Shown here piece after piece: positions 37,561 to 47,692 of a stretch of DNA of 64,000 nucleotides. The translations under genes were made by a program, and so were the position numbers. The notes under the pieces were generated by a model. That model did not search any database, had not been told where the DNA came from, and was given only the letters and a program-made list of their open reading frames with translations. Numbering within the stretch: position 1 is the first letter of the stretch; the number at the start of each line of letters is the position of its first letter. The stretch comes from Pirellulaceae bacterium (GTDB lineage: Bacteria > Planctomycetota > Planctomycetia > Pirellulales > Pirellulaceae): positions 186,001-250,000 of the forward strand of contig BPJU01000001.1 in the NCBI GenBank assembly GCA_026004775.1, written 5' to 3'.

Positions 37561-38931
37561 ATGGCGGCGCGGAAAATTTCTTTATCCATAGTACTGACGT
37601 GCCTGGCGGCATTGGCCAATTGGGGAAGCGTGTGGGCCCAAATGGCCGCTACCGAACCAATGCCCGCCGCCGACATGGCGTTGCTCGAGCGGTTAGAAGC
37701 GGCGGAAGCTCGCCTGCGTGAACTGGAGCGGGCCCAAGCGAATCGTCCGGCCTGGTTTGCCGGATACAATCGGGGGTTTATTATTCGACCGAGCGACGCC
37801 GAGCAGAACCCCTACGAGTTGCGGATCAATGGCCGCATCCAGTTCCGGCATGTCGGCTTCGCTCGTGACATCGACCAGTGGGTGGACAACGCCGGGGTAG
37901 TGCGGCCGGTAATGAATCGAAACGACTTCGAAATCGAACGCGGCCGTTTGGAGTTTCGCGGTTTTTTTCACGATCCGAACCTTCAGTTCTATATCAATCT
38001 GGACGCCGACACCGACGATAAGCACGTGGTGATTTTTCACGATTTTTGGATGAACTACAAATTCAGTGACGCATTAGACGTCTACATAGGAAAAGCGTTT
38101 GTTCCTGGCAGCCGAGACTGGTTAAGTGGTTCGACGCGCACTCGTTTCACCGACCGGTCCATGGCCACGACGTTTTTTCGTCCCGACCGAACGCTGGGGA
38201 TTTGGGTGATCGGCGAGCCGCGCGACAATCTCTTCTACCGAGTCATGGTGGGAAATGGCTTCAACACCACGGACCTGACGCCGTCCGAGATCGACACGCG
38301 GTTTGTCTACTCCGGTTCGATGTGGGCGCACTTGGGAGACTACGGCGACGGGTACTCCGATTTGGAGTGGCACGAGGAGCCTGCGGCCCAGATCGGCCAC
38401 AGTTTTACCTTCGCCAGCGACGATGGCCGTGACGCGTCAGGGAGGCCCCTGGCTGAAGAGAATTTTGTACGCCTGAGTGACGGAACTCGGTTGACGCAGA
38501 CCGGCGCCCTGGCACCGGGTGTGACGGTGGACCATTTCGAAATCTACCTGTATACGGTCGACGCGGCTTTCAAGTATCGAGGGTTCAGTGCCAATGCTGA
38601 ATATTTCTTCCGCTGGCTGCGGTCAATTCGAGGAGACGGGCCGCTCCCGCTGCACAGTATGTACGACAACGGTTTTTATGCAGAGGCCGGATACTTTTTG
38701 ATTCCCGAGCGATTCGAAATCATAGCACGCCTTTCGCAGATTTACGGTGCCTTTGGTGATGCGCAGCAGTATGCTGGAGGCTTTAATTGGTTTGTGGACG
38801 GAACGCACAACCGCAAACTCACTTTCGAGGCGGCCAAATTGAACCATAACCCTGCCAATAATTCCGGACCGAACTTGCGGGCGGGTGACGATGGGTTACT
38901 GTTCCAGACCCAACTGCAACTGGCGTTCTGA
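37561..38931 (+). CDS. OprO/OprP-type outer-membrane porin
   Basis: 456 residues. The signal peptide MAARKISLSIVLTCLAALANWGSVWAQ is followed by a short coiled coil (MALLERLEAAEARLRELERAQANR) that may anchor to the envelope. The beta-barrel part fits the phosphate-selective porin O/P family: NGRIQFRHVGF, NDFEIERGRLEFRGFFHDPNLQFYINLD, FWMNYKFSDALDVYIGKAFVPGSRDWL, DRTLGIWVIGE and FHFEIYLYTV-like strands, ending in an aromatic residue (LQLAF), the usual C-terminal signal of outer-membrane barrels. It probably passes phosphate or other anions across the outer membrane. The gene stands alone; no pst or pho genes are nearby. A short inverted repeat after the stop (38937-38955) lacks a U-tract. Confidence 0.85.
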   Translation: MAARKISLSIVLTCLAALANWGSVWAQMAATEPMPAADMALLERLEAAEARLRELERAQANRPAWFAGYNRGFIIRPSDAEQNPYELRINGRIQFRHVGFARDIDQWVDNAGVVRPVMNRNDFEIERGRLEFRGFFHDPNLQFYINLDADTDDKHVVIFHDFWMNYKFSDALDVYIGKAFVPGSRDWLSGSTRTRFTDRSMATTFFRPDRTLGIWVIGEPRDNLFYRVMVGNGFNTTDLTPSEIDTRFVYSGSMWAHLGDYGDGYSDLEWHEEPAAQIGHSFTFASDDGRDASGRPLAEENFVRLSDGTRLTQTGALAPGVTVDHFEIYLYTVDAAFKYRGFSANAEYFFRWLRSIRGDGPLPLHSMYDNGFYAEAGYFLIPERFEIIARLSQIYGAFGDAQQYAGGFNWFVDGTHNRKLTFEAAKLNHNPANNSGPNLRAGDDGLLFQTQLQLAF

Positions 38932-39053
38932 AACGCCGTTACCTGGGTGGTAACGCCAGGTTGCGCCCGAAACTCCGCTCACGCCGCGTTTGGATGGCCT
39001 TATGCCCCCAGGTGCGGCTACTCATGGCGCCGTTTATTTGGGTGTGGAAGTCC

Positions 39054-40031
39054 TTATTTCCTGCGCGGAACGTGCCGGTAAACCTGGTCGTGCATCGTGT
39101 ATAAGACGAATCTCCCGCCTTCGTCGACGAGAATGCCGCTCGATTTGTTGTCCTCGATGGGAAACAGCGGGTTGTGGGGATATTTTTCCCAATGGACCAG
39201 GTCCGTCGATGTGGCAACACAGGTACACCACAGGCGGCTTCGTGAGCCGGGTAGCGGTGCACCAGCGCCGTGATAATAGGCATAATAGCGACCGCGGTAC
39301 TTGATGATCTGGTTGAGGGCGACTTGCTCGCTGTCATATTGGCCGGGGCCAAGTCCGATTACCGGGTCGTCCTGCACGTTGGTCCACACCTTCATGTCCC
39401 GGGAAGTGGCCAGCCAAATGCCCAGATCACGACGCTCATAAAAAAGATACCACACGTCGTTTTCCACCCACGCTGTGGGTGTACCGTAAGGCCCAGGCTC
39501 GATCGGCTCGCCGTTTTGTTTGCGGATGTCGAGCTGTCCGAGACGCGTCCATTTCAGGCCATCTTCTGAGACGAGTAGCTGGGCTCGGTCCGCCAATCCC
39601 TCAGCAAACATGTAATAGCGTCCCCGATAAGGAATTACCATCATGTCCTCCACCCAGTGCTCATCGTAAATGGGGTTCTTGTCGTATCGCGTCCAGTGCA
39701 CGCCGTCGGGGCTGGTTGCATAGCCGAGCTTCATAGTCGAGGCGTTGGACTCGTAGCCGGTATACCACATGCGATACAAACCGCCCTCGCGCAGGATCCA
39801 GCCCCGCTCTCGGATGCGGGCATCCCAATGGCCCTCGCCAGCGCCGGTAAAGACCGGTGTGTTCGGTTCGGCAACGAACTCCACCAACTCTCGGGGAAAA
39901 CGGCTGCCAGGTGGCGGGGAACTTTCGAAGGCCGGCTGTTGTCCCAAAACCGCTGCGTGATGGAAAAGCAGACCGCACGCGGCAAGAACACTACAAGTCA
40001 CCGCCATACCGATCAGGATACGCTTGGTCAT
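39054..40031 (-). CDS. Exported glycosidase-like five-bladed beta-propeller
   Basis: 325 residues. The ATG at 40031 has AGGAG nine bases upstream. The signal segment is MTKRILIGMAVTCSVLAACGLLF. Repeating blades show the GH43/GH130-like pattern: WDARIRERGWILREGGLYRMWYTGY, TSPDGVHWTRYDKNPIY, EDMMVIPYRGRYYMFAEG, SEDGLKWTRLG, SRDMKVWTNVQDDPVIG and TDLVHWEKYPHNPLFPIED. No catalytic triad was assigned, so an inverting glycosidase or phosphorylase activity is inference. The GTPTAWVENDVWYLFYE blade fits a sugar-binding cleft. It is followed within 44 bases on the minus strand by nothing; the FloA-like gene lies upstream of it on the same strand with a 43-base gap and may be co-transcribed. Confidence 0.75.
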   Translation of the reverse strand: MTKRILIGMAVTCSVLAACGLLFHHAAVLGQQPAFESSPPPGSRFPRELVEFVAEPNTPVFTGAGEGHWDARIRERGWILREGGLYRMWYTGYESNASTMKLGYATSPDGVHWTRYDKNPIYDEHWVEDMMVIPYRGRYYMFAEGLADRAQLLVSEDGLKWTRLGQLDIRKQNGEPIEPGPYGTPTAWVENDVWYLFYERRDLGIWLATSRDMKVWTNVQDDPVIGLGPGQYDSEQVALNQIIKYRGRYYAYYHGAGAPLPGSRSRLWCTCVATSTDLVHWEKYPHNPLFPIEDNKSSGILVDEGGRFVLYTMHDQVYRHVPRRK

Positions 40032-40074
40032 CTGCCCAATCTCCTGAGGCGTCAAGGAAGGCTGCTGCCAGGTG

Positions 40075-40395
40075 TCAACGCGTATCCAATTGTGCCTTTA
40101 CCAGTTCCACAAGGTCGTCACTGGTAGTGATGCGATTGCGGGCCCCGAGGTACGCTCGTTCCACTTGCCCGATGGTTACCGAATAGTCGTCATGCCTCAG
40201 TGTGCTGTAAGCGTCGATTAACAACAGTGGCGGAGAGCCACGAAGGCGCATCCCGATGATGTCAAAAACGCTCACCGGAGTCCCACGCACCAACGCTCGC
40301 ATCCATGGGGGAAAAACCAGACCGAATACCATCAGTATAGCGACAAATAGCACCAGAATTACGACAAACATGAGAATCAGCAATGGCTGAACCAT
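40075..40395 (-). CDS. Short FloA-like (flotillin N-terminal) membrane protein
   Basis: 106 residues from the ATG at 40395 (AAGGT about ten bases upstream). The N-terminal hydrophobic helix MVQPLLILMFVVILVLFVAILMVF is followed by PPWMRALVRGTPVSVFDIIGMRLRGSPPLLLIDAY, which closely resembles the start of FloA/UPF0365 flotillin-like proteins (GVPVSLxDIIGMRLRxxPP), and then VTIGQVERAYLGARN and DDLVELVKAQLDTR. FloA itself is about 330 residues with a long SPFH and coiled-coil region, absent here; the frame stops normally at 40075. It may be a stand-alone membrane adaptor derived from FloA, or a truncated remnant that still has an intact start and stop. Confidence 0.65.
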   Translation of the reverse strand: MVQPLLILMFVVILVLFVAILMVFGLVFPPWMRALVRGTPVSVFDIIGMRLRGSPPLLLIDAYSTLRHDDYSVTIGQVERAYLGARNRITTSDDLVELVKAQLDTR

Positions 40396-40486
40396 GGTTT
40401 TGGGTACCTTATGGGAGTAGGGGAGCAAACGTCATCTCCGGACAGTTTGCACGAAGCGGTAACGCTGTGCAAGCATTGAAGTGTGG

Positions 40487-40559
40487 CACGGCCGTCTCGG
40501 CCGTGAAAAGTAGCACGGCCGTCCCGGCCGTGAAAAGTAGCACGGCCGTCTCGGCCGTG
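40487..40559. repeat. Three tandem 27-base units with palindrome CACGGCCGTCYCGGCCGTG
   Basis: The 19-base palindromic core occurs at 40487-40505, 40514-40532 and 40541-40559, separated by AAAAGTAG (period 27 exactly). The middle copy has CCC instead of CTC at the centre. A diverged relative lies at 40645-40663 (minus strand reads CACGGGTGTCTCGCCCGT). These look like REP/PALE-type mobile palindromes of the kind scattered in planctomycete genomes. They could fold as hairpins near the 5' side of the FloA-like gene. No coding role. Confidence 0.85.
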
Positions 40560-40637
40560 TGGGTTACCCAAGATGTTGGTCAAAGCCGGTGCACAGCGCG
40601 TGCTGCGCAGCCCTGACCTGCTTGTGATGGAAACTAA

Positions 40638-42146
<1,509 letters not shown>

Positions 42147-42310
42147 AATCCGACCGGTCGACTCTTGTCATCATCGCTCCGACGGGTTGGTGGTATGTCG
42201 ACGGAAGGCAACTGTGGCGGAAGAGTTCCTCGCGGATTGGTCGCGACGGGGTGTCCGGGGCGGGCTGGCGCTTATCGCTTCGAAATGGCGAACGCCGAGC
42301 CAGCGCGCAG

Positions 42311-42334
42311 AAAAGGCTCGCCGAGCGGCGAGCC
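42311..42334 (-). terminator. Rho-independent terminator after the HTH protein gene
   Basis: An 8-base stem GGCTCGCC/GGCGAGCC with loop GAGC at 42315-42334, followed on the minus strand by TTTT (AAAA at 42311-42314 on plus). It lies about 70-90 bases beyond the stop of the gene ending at 42403. Confidence 0.65.
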
Positions 42335-42402
42335 CCAGGCGCAGAATCAGCCTTCCCCAGAAGCCCGTTGGTTCGTAGCGTGGTGTCTGCCAGCAGTTGG
42401 GT

Positions 42403-42738
42403 CTACTGCAAATTGGCAAACGCTTCCAGTGCCTCGCGAGCTTTTTGTACGTCGCCCACCGAGCGCACGAATTTCTTGGCTTCCACTAGGCTCTCATACG
42501 CGACGGCGGCACGGCGTGGAGTGGCACGGGGTGCCGGTGCTGCTGCCGGAGCAGCCGCGGCAGCACGACGGCCACGGCGCCGGCGCGTCAAGCCGAACTT
42601 GGTACGGATCGAACTGATATATTGCGGCTTTACGTCGATCCCCTGCTCTTTCAGCGCGTCGGCAATCTCCCGCGGCTTCGCCTTCGGATTCTTCTTGCAA
42701 AAATCAACGATCGCCTGAGTCTTGTTTACCTTCGCCAC
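42403..42738 (-). CDS. Small basic helix-turn-helix-like protein
   Basis: 111 residues if started at the GTG at 42738, nine bases from AAAGGAG (42748-42754); the ATG at 42747 abuts that SD and is less likely. Residues ~1-50 (KTQAIVDFCKKNPKAKPREIADALKEQGIDVKPQYISSIRTKFG) form a compact winged or homeodomain-like helical DNA-binding unit. An Arg/Ala/Pro-rich basic linker (RRRRGRRAAAAAPAAAP...) and a C-terminal helix (YESLVEAKKFVRSVGDVQKAREALEAFANLQ) follow. Similar short proteins recur in planctomycetes, function unknown; a nucleoid-associated or regulatory DNA-binding role is inference. It has its own consensus promoter and terminator, so it is monocistronic. Confidence 0.8.
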   Translation of the reverse strand: MAKVNKTQAIVDFCKKNPKAKPREIADALKEQGIDVKPQYISSIRTKFGLTRRRRGRRAAAAAPAAAPAPRATPRRAAVAYESLVEAKKFVRSVGDVQKAREALEAFANLQ

Positions 42739-42900
42739 AGCTAACATCTCCTTTCAAAAAAACACACGTCCCTAAAACACGACCTACAGGCGCCCCTATT
42801 CCGCGCAGCCGCAAACGGCTGATCGACTCATGTTATACGGCCCTGTAACAGGTTGGCCTGATATGCACTCAACGCTGCCCCAACCAATTAATCACTAGTA

Positions 42901-42927
42901 ATTATACACTATCCTAACAGATTGCAA
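42901..42927 (-). promoter_or_regulatory. Sigma-70-like promoter for the HTH protein gene
   Basis: On the minus strand a perfect -10 TATAAT (42901-42906) follows a TTGCAA -35-like hexamer (42922-42927) with a 15-base spacer, within a markedly AT-rich stretch. The predicted transcript starts near 42894 and leaves a leader of about 150 bases before the GTG at 42738. The spacing is short, so the -35 assignment is tentative. Confidence 0.5.
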
Positions 42928-43280
42928 TAAGTGGTGGAACGTTTTTCGGATAAAATCTTATCTTTTTCCGGCGGAATGATTCAGTCCAGACTACCCCTTA
43001 TAGGGGATCGAGCTATTTATGGAAAGTACCAGACAGACGTGCGGCTGCATTGTCTTTGGCTTGTCAGGTTCGCTTTTCCCGCAGTTGTTCACAATGCATG
43101 GCAAAGGAGTGTATTTTAGGTGTGGGTCACAGAGGTTTGCACTATTGAGCCTTTATCACGTTGGATATACGCGTCAGGCTACATAGAACACTGCCGATTC
43201 TCAAGAAAGGTTCTGGTTATCGACTTTCCGCCGGACCTGCCACGGTGAGTTACCGCTGAGAGCGACGGAGTATCTGCGGC

Positions 43281-43315
43281 AAAAAAACGGCCGGCCTGAC
43301 ATGATCAGGCCGGCC
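43281..43315 (-). terminator. Strong Rho-independent terminator after the coiled-coil protein gene
   Basis: A perfect 11-base stem (GGCCGGCCTGA 43289-43299; TCAGGCCGGCC 43305-43315) with a five-base loop, and seven A on the plus strand at 43281-43287, giving TTTTTTT after the hairpin on the minus strand. It sits about 80 bases past the stop at 43395. Confidence 0.85.
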
Positions 43316-43394
43316 AGTCGAGAAACGGCTCACGCCCTACCAGTGATCGGTTTTCCGAGTTCTGTTATCGCTCGGCAGTAGCGCCGGGGCCTAT

Positions 43395-44282
43395 TTACTG
43401 CGGTGTTCGTTCTGGGCCAGGTTCTTCCCGGCGCTCGGCGGGGGCATCCGGCCGCGCATCCCGCCGCGGCAGTCGCGGTCCACCTTCCAATCTTTCACGC
43501 ACAATACGCCGCAACTCTTCTACCTCGCGGCGCAATTGCTGGAGTTCCTCGCGAAGTCCGTGAACAATTCGCGGCAACTCTCCGGGAGCCCCCGGGGGGA
43601 ACGGCCTCGGTGCCACTCCCCGCGGATCAATCTCCCCACCGCCGGCTTCTTCTCGCCGCCGAAGCTCTTCCATCAATCGATCTGCCTGTTCATGGAGCCC
43701 AGCGGCCCTCAGATGTTCAATCGCCTGCCGCAGATGTTCAATCTGCTCGCGATCCGGACGGCGTTCAATGGCAGCCGGCCCCTGTAGTTCCAACTGCGCG
43801 ATTTGCTCGGCTACTTCCGCCGCCGCTCGTTCCAGTTCCGCAATTTGTCCCTCCTGTCCGGACTGGCGTGCACGCTCCAGCGCCTGGCGAATATCTTCCA
43901 TACGTTGCTGCAATCGCCTTCGCAATTCTTCACGGAAAGGTGCACCGGGGCGAGGTTGTCGCATCAACTCCCGCATCCGGTTGCGAGCTTCTTGCAGGGC
44001 TCTGCTCAATTCCGCCCGCTCGTCGGGGGAAGCCGTTTCGGCCAATCGCCGCTCGAGGTCCTGTATCCGTTGGCGAAGTTCCTGGAAAATTCTTGGACCA
44101 GCCTCTTCGGGCTCTTCCCGCCGCGCCTCAGATTCCGCTTCCCGGCGTTCTTCCTGAACAGCAGCTTCGGGCCGACGTTCTTCCTCCCTGCGTTCCTGCT
44201 GCGCAGACGCGCGTGGCAAAAATCCCACACCCAAAACACCCGCCAGCACTACACTCAATTGCCACACCCATTGTCGTTTCAT
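43395..44282 (-). CDS. Secreted Arg/Glu-rich coiled-coil protein
   Basis: 295 residues. The ATG at 44282 has GAGAGG about six bases upstream; the frame continues to 44390 without a better start. The signal peptide MKRQWVWQLSVVLAGVLGVGFLPRASA is followed by a highly charged region (QERREEERRPEAAVQEERREAE) and long heptad-rich helices (ELRQRIQDLERRLAETAS, IAELERAAAEVAEQIAQLEL, LREELQQLRREVEELRRIVRE), with a proline-rich break near the middle. The tail is Pro/Arg-rich. No enzymatic motif. It is probably a periplasmic fibrous or scaffold protein. A strong terminator follows it. Confidence 0.7.
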   Translation of the reverse strand: MKRQWVWQLSVVLAGVLGVGFLPRASAQQERREEERRPEAAVQEERREAESEARREEPEEAGPRIFQELRQRIQDLERRLAETASPDERAELSRALQEARNRMRELMRQPRPGAPFREELRRRLQQRMEDIRQALERARQSGQEGQIAELERAAAEVAEQIAQLELQGPAAIERRPDREQIEHLRQAIEHLRAAGLHEQADRLMEELRRREEAGGGEIDPRGVAPRPFPPGAPGELPRIVHGLREELQQLRREVEELRRIVRERLEGGPRLPRRDARPDAPAERREEPGPERTPQ

Positions 44283-44607
44283 CTTTCGCCTCTCCTCTCT
44301 GTTTGCCGCAACCTGAGGCAACCCACACGGCACACAGTCCGATCCGTATCCGGTGGTCGCCGAATTACATTGCAGCAACAAATTTAACATGAAGTCGGCA
44401 TAAAGAAAACTCTACGGCTTATGGGCGTAAACTTTTCCGGCTTCCCCGTGGTGTGCTGTGTATCGGACCGAGGAGATGCCGTTACCGTGTCGCTCCTCAC
44501 ACCTCTTGCCGAATAGAATGTCCGGTGTGCAGAAAGGAATGGCGTGTTCCAAGGCAAGTCGGTTCGGCAAAGGGGGACGTGTCAACGACGATATCAGGTG
44601 TGCTGCC

Positions 44608-45372
44608 ATGGTACGTGTTCGCGAACTCTATGTTTATCCGATCAAGTCGCTGGACGGAGTTTCTGTTGCCAGTGCCCGGATTTTGCCGGGCGGAGCGCTG
44701 GAAGGCGATCGGCGCTATGCTCTATTCGACTCCCAGGGGCGTTTCGTCAATGGCAAACGCACTCCGCGCATTACTCGGTTGCGCACCAGCTACGAACGCA
44801 ATTTTCGGCGTGTGATCATCCGTAGTGAGTTAGACCAGGTAGAAGGTTGCTTTGATATCGACGAGGAGGCGGACGAATTGGCACGGTTCCTGGGCGATTT
44901 TCTGGGTGAGCCGGTACGACTGGCGGAAAGGCGGGATGGAGGGTTTCCGGACGACTTGGAAGCAAGTGGGCCCACCGTAGTCAGTTTGGGTTCACTGGAA
45001 GTGGTAGCCGGGTGGTTTGCACCTCTTTCAGCCGACGACGTGCGACAGCGGATGCGCCCGAACGTTGTGCTGGAAGATTGCCCGCCGTTCTGGGAAGACC
45101 GGCTGGGATCGGAGGGAGGCGTCCCATTTCGGATCGGTTCGGTTTCCTTCCTGGGGATGCGCATCTGCCGCCGATGTGTGGTCCCAACCTTGGAACCGGG
45201 CACAGCCGAGCGTTGGCCCGGATTCGAGCGGCACTTCATGGAGCGCCGCTGGGGTGAACGGCCGGCCTGGTCACCGCTTCGCGACCGTATCGACAGTTAC
45301 CGCTTTGCCATAAATACTCGAGGGCTTTCCACCGGCGTGGTGCACGTGGGAGATCCTGTCACGTTGTCATGA
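44608..45372 (+). CDS. MOSC domain protein (MOSC N-terminal beta-barrel plus MOSC)
   Basis: 254 residues from the ATG at 44608 with AGGTG about nine bases upstream; the frame upstream to 44458 is not protein-like. The N-terminal MOSC_N part starts VRELYVYPIKSLDGVSVASA with GDRRYALFDSQGRFVNGKRTPRITRL. The MOSC part contains MRPNVVLEDCPPFWED and RICRRCVVPTLEPGTAERW, the latter holding the conserved cysteine used for molybdenum-cofactor sulfur or ligand binding. Members relate to the C-terminus of molybdenum-cofactor sulfurase and to mARC/YcbX reductases. A fused ferredoxin is absent. It is convergent with the redoxin/monooxygenase gene, only 10 bases between stops. Confidence 0.88.
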   Translation: MVRVRELYVYPIKSLDGVSVASARILPGGALEGDRRYALFDSQGRFVNGKRTPRITRLRTSYERNFRRVIIRSELDQVEGCFDIDEEADELARFLGDFLGEPVRLAERRDGGFPDDLEASGPTVVSLGSLEVVAGWFAPLSADDVRQRMRPNVVLEDCPPFWEDRLGSEGGVPFRIGSVSFLGMRICRRCVVPTLEPGTAERWPGFERHFMERRWGERPAWSPLRDRIDSYRFAINTRGLSTGVVHVGDPVTLS

Positions 45373-45382
45373 CCTCCTTGCG

Positions 45383-47353
45383 CTAGTCAATAAATTCCAT
45401 AAGTTCCTCTTCGGTAAGCCTTCCGTCCTTGTTCAGGTCCAATCGTTGGAAGACCCGTTGAAGTGAGGGTGGAACTTCGTCTTGGTCGATGACGGCATTT
45501 CCGTTACGATCGAATTGCTGGACCACTTGCCGTGCACGCTCGGCAGCAATCCGCCGCTGGTTCATGGCTTGTGCGATCGGCACAGCAATATCAAAATAGC
45601 CGATCATCATCTCATCCCAGGTCTGGTCTCCCCAGGTTACCCATCGGTCCGGATCAGGGTTGTTCAGATTGCGCTCCGAGTTGTCATAGTGTGCCACACA
45701 ATGCATACGGGTTCCGGCCGGCAATGGCTTGGGATCTTCCAATCGATAGGCGGTTTGCCAGTTGAAATCGTAGCGGGGTACGTCCAGGAGGATTTCTCGA
45801 GTTCCATCGGGGAAGATAGCTTCATACCGAAACGACTTTCCCCGCAAATGCATATGGGGCATCAATCCGAGCAGGAGGCAGTCAAAGGAGAGCGGCGCGC
45901 GTGTGGCCTCCACCCGATAATCCGACTCGCGCGGCGGGATACGCAATCGCCGTTGAACCACGCTGGTGGTCATCACTTCGTGGGTGACTTTTTTCGGGTC
46001 AGCGAAGATCAGACCCAGACGACTCTGATCTTTCTGAGGCGTGCCGATCGGCGTGTAATGCACCTGGAAGACCAGTTTCGAGCCGGCAGGAATTCTCTTG
46101 GCCATCCCAGCCGGCAACGGTTCTACGCGAAGTCCCGGCACATATCCGACGAGAAATCCGCGCAGACCTCCTTCATCGGCGTCCAAGGGGCTGCGCCGAG
46201 CGAAGACCAGGATATGGTGTACCACGGCTCGGTTACCGGGTTGTAGCTCGGCTGCCTCGATCCATTTGTCCTCGGTGAATCCCGGATCCACCACAAAATA
46301 CTGATAGCGCACCTCTCCCGTGGCCGGCACATTAAACGGCTCGGGGGTCACGGGAATGACAAGATCCGGTTCGCGCGGCAATTGCCAGCCTTCCACCCAT
46401 TGAATCGGCTCGGGAAGCTCTGCCGGATCGCCCTGCGGCGCCCCCGCCTCAACCCACTGCCGTATCAGCTCCTTTTCCTGGTCCGACAGGCGATTTTCGT
46501 TACGAAAACGGCCGTATTCCGGGGCGGCGTGCCAAGGAGGCATGCGTCCCTGCTGGACAACTTCCAGGATCATTTCGGCCCAGCCTGCCACTTCATCATA
46601 TGCGGTTAATGAGAACGGTCCGATTTCACCCGGGCGATGGCAGGAAATGCAATGTTTCTGGAGAATTCTGGCAATTTGACGGCTGTAGGTGACTGGCGAC
46701 GATTCGTCGGGCCGGCGGTGCCGTCCGATGATACATCCGACCGCCGGATCGTAGGGCACGCTTACGGGTTTTCCCTGTAGGACTTCTTCGATGGCCTGTT
46801 GGAGGAGAGGCTTTTCGGGACGAGCACGGACGACACTGATTCCGTATTGGTCGTCGATGCGACCGCGATAACGAACACGACGCTCCTTGTCCAACAGGAA
46901 AACTTCCGGCGTTCGCTCTGCTCCCAAGCGATCTGCCAATTCCTGGTCGGCATCTTTGAGCAAGGGGAATTCGATCTGCTGCCGGCGAGCAAAAGCAGCC
47001 AATTCCGCCAGCGAATCCTGCACATTCGCGTCAACTCCCACAAACGCGACTCCGCGGTCGCGATACTGGCTTTCCAACTGGGAGAGCCTCGCTGCGTACA
47101 GTTTCGCCAACGGGCATTCCACTCCCACAAAAGCGATGACTAACACGGGATAATCACGAAAGTCGTCCAGTGTGTAGAGTTTTCCTCGGTAATCCCGCAG
47201 GGCGAAACCGTCCAGACGCTTGCCGATTCCGACTTCATCAGCCTGTTGGCAAAAAGCAGGCGAGCCGCAACGTGTGGCAACCCACCACGCGCACAATACC
47301 AGGCACCATCGGCACCAGCCAGCAGTCGTTTTCCTTGCAAGGTAGCGGCTCAT
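45383..47353 (-). CDS. Redoxin, cytochrome c, PHM-like copper monooxygenase and EF-hand fusion
   Basis: 656 residues. The ATG at 47353 has GGGGGAG nine bases upstream. After an export segment come: an AhpC/redoxin domain (~35-190) with VGVECPLAKLYAARLSQLE and one peroxidatic-like Cys; a cytochrome-like unit with CISCH (C235/C238/H239) and GRMPPWHA; and a copper type II monooxygenase region with VVHHILVF (H379/H380), FQVHYTP (H432), PHMHLRG (H500/H502) and WDEMMIGYF (Met 582/583), covering the six copper ligands of peptidylglycine hydroxylase-like enzymes. The tail has two EF-hand loops (DRNGNAVIDQDE, DLNKDGRLTEEE). It is probably a periplasmic oxygenase with its own electron donor. The substrate is unknown. 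Similar fusions occur in planctomycetes. Confidence 0.85.
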   Translation of the reverse strand: MSRYLARKTTAGWCRWCLVLCAWWVATRCGSPAFCQQADEVGIGKRLDGFALRDYRGKLYTLDDFRDYPVLVIAFVGVECPLAKLYAARLSQLESQYRDRGVAFVGVDANVQDSLAELAAFARRQQIEFPLLKDADQELADRLGAERTPEVFLLDKERRVRYRGRIDDQYGISVVRARPEKPLLQQAIEEVLQGKPVSVPYDPAVGCIIGRHRRPDESSPVTYSRQIARILQKHCISCHRPGEIGPFSLTAYDEVAGWAEMILEVVQQGRMPPWHAAPEYGRFRNENRLSDQEKELIRQWVEAGAPQGDPAELPEPIQWVEGWQLPREPDLVIPVTPEPFNVPATGEVRYQYFVVDPGFTEDKWIEAAELQPGNRAVVHHILVFARRSPLDADEGGLRGFLVGYVPGLRVEPLPAGMAKRIPAGSKLVFQVHYTPIGTPQKDQSRLGLIFADPKKVTHEVMTTSVVQRRLRIPPRESDYRVEATRAPLSFDCLLLGLMPHMHLRGKSFRYEAIFPDGTREILLDVPRYDFNWQTAYRLEDPKPLPAGTRMHCVAHYDNSERNLNNPDPDRWVTWGDQTWDEMMIGYFDIAVPIAQAMNQRRIAAERARQVVQQFDRNGNAVIDQDEVPPSLQRVFQRLDLNKDGRLTEEELMEFID

Positions 47354-47692
47354 CCAAAATTCTCCCCCGGTTTCCATCAAGATCCCCACAAAGCCTCGAT
47401 CACCAGACCAACTCCACGAGTTGTTGCTCTCGCCTGCGAGAGACTCGTCAGCTCGGGAATCATCCTGTTTACAAAGTACACCTGGAGTGTCAAGTTTGTT
47501 TCACCATGGGGTATCGAGCGGCCTGCCGTCATCGGCCGGCGCTTGCTTGGGAAATCTGCACCACACCCCAGCGCGGTGATAATAATTCACCGTGGCACGG
47601 TCCGAGTACGGGAGTCGTTCCGTCATGACGGGGTGGCGGTCACGGGCTGCCTCGCAGCGGGTGAAGGGAAGCCGGAAACGGAGGATGTCTCT

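Noticed and set aside
38937-38955. Seven-base hairpin just after the porin stop as a terminator
   Set aside because: The stem CGTTACC/GGTAACG is short and has no U-tract, so it was not listed as a terminator.
40487-40559. Tandem 27-base units considered as CRISPR
   Set aside because: The units are palindromic and contiguous with constant 8-base linkers, so there are no spacers.
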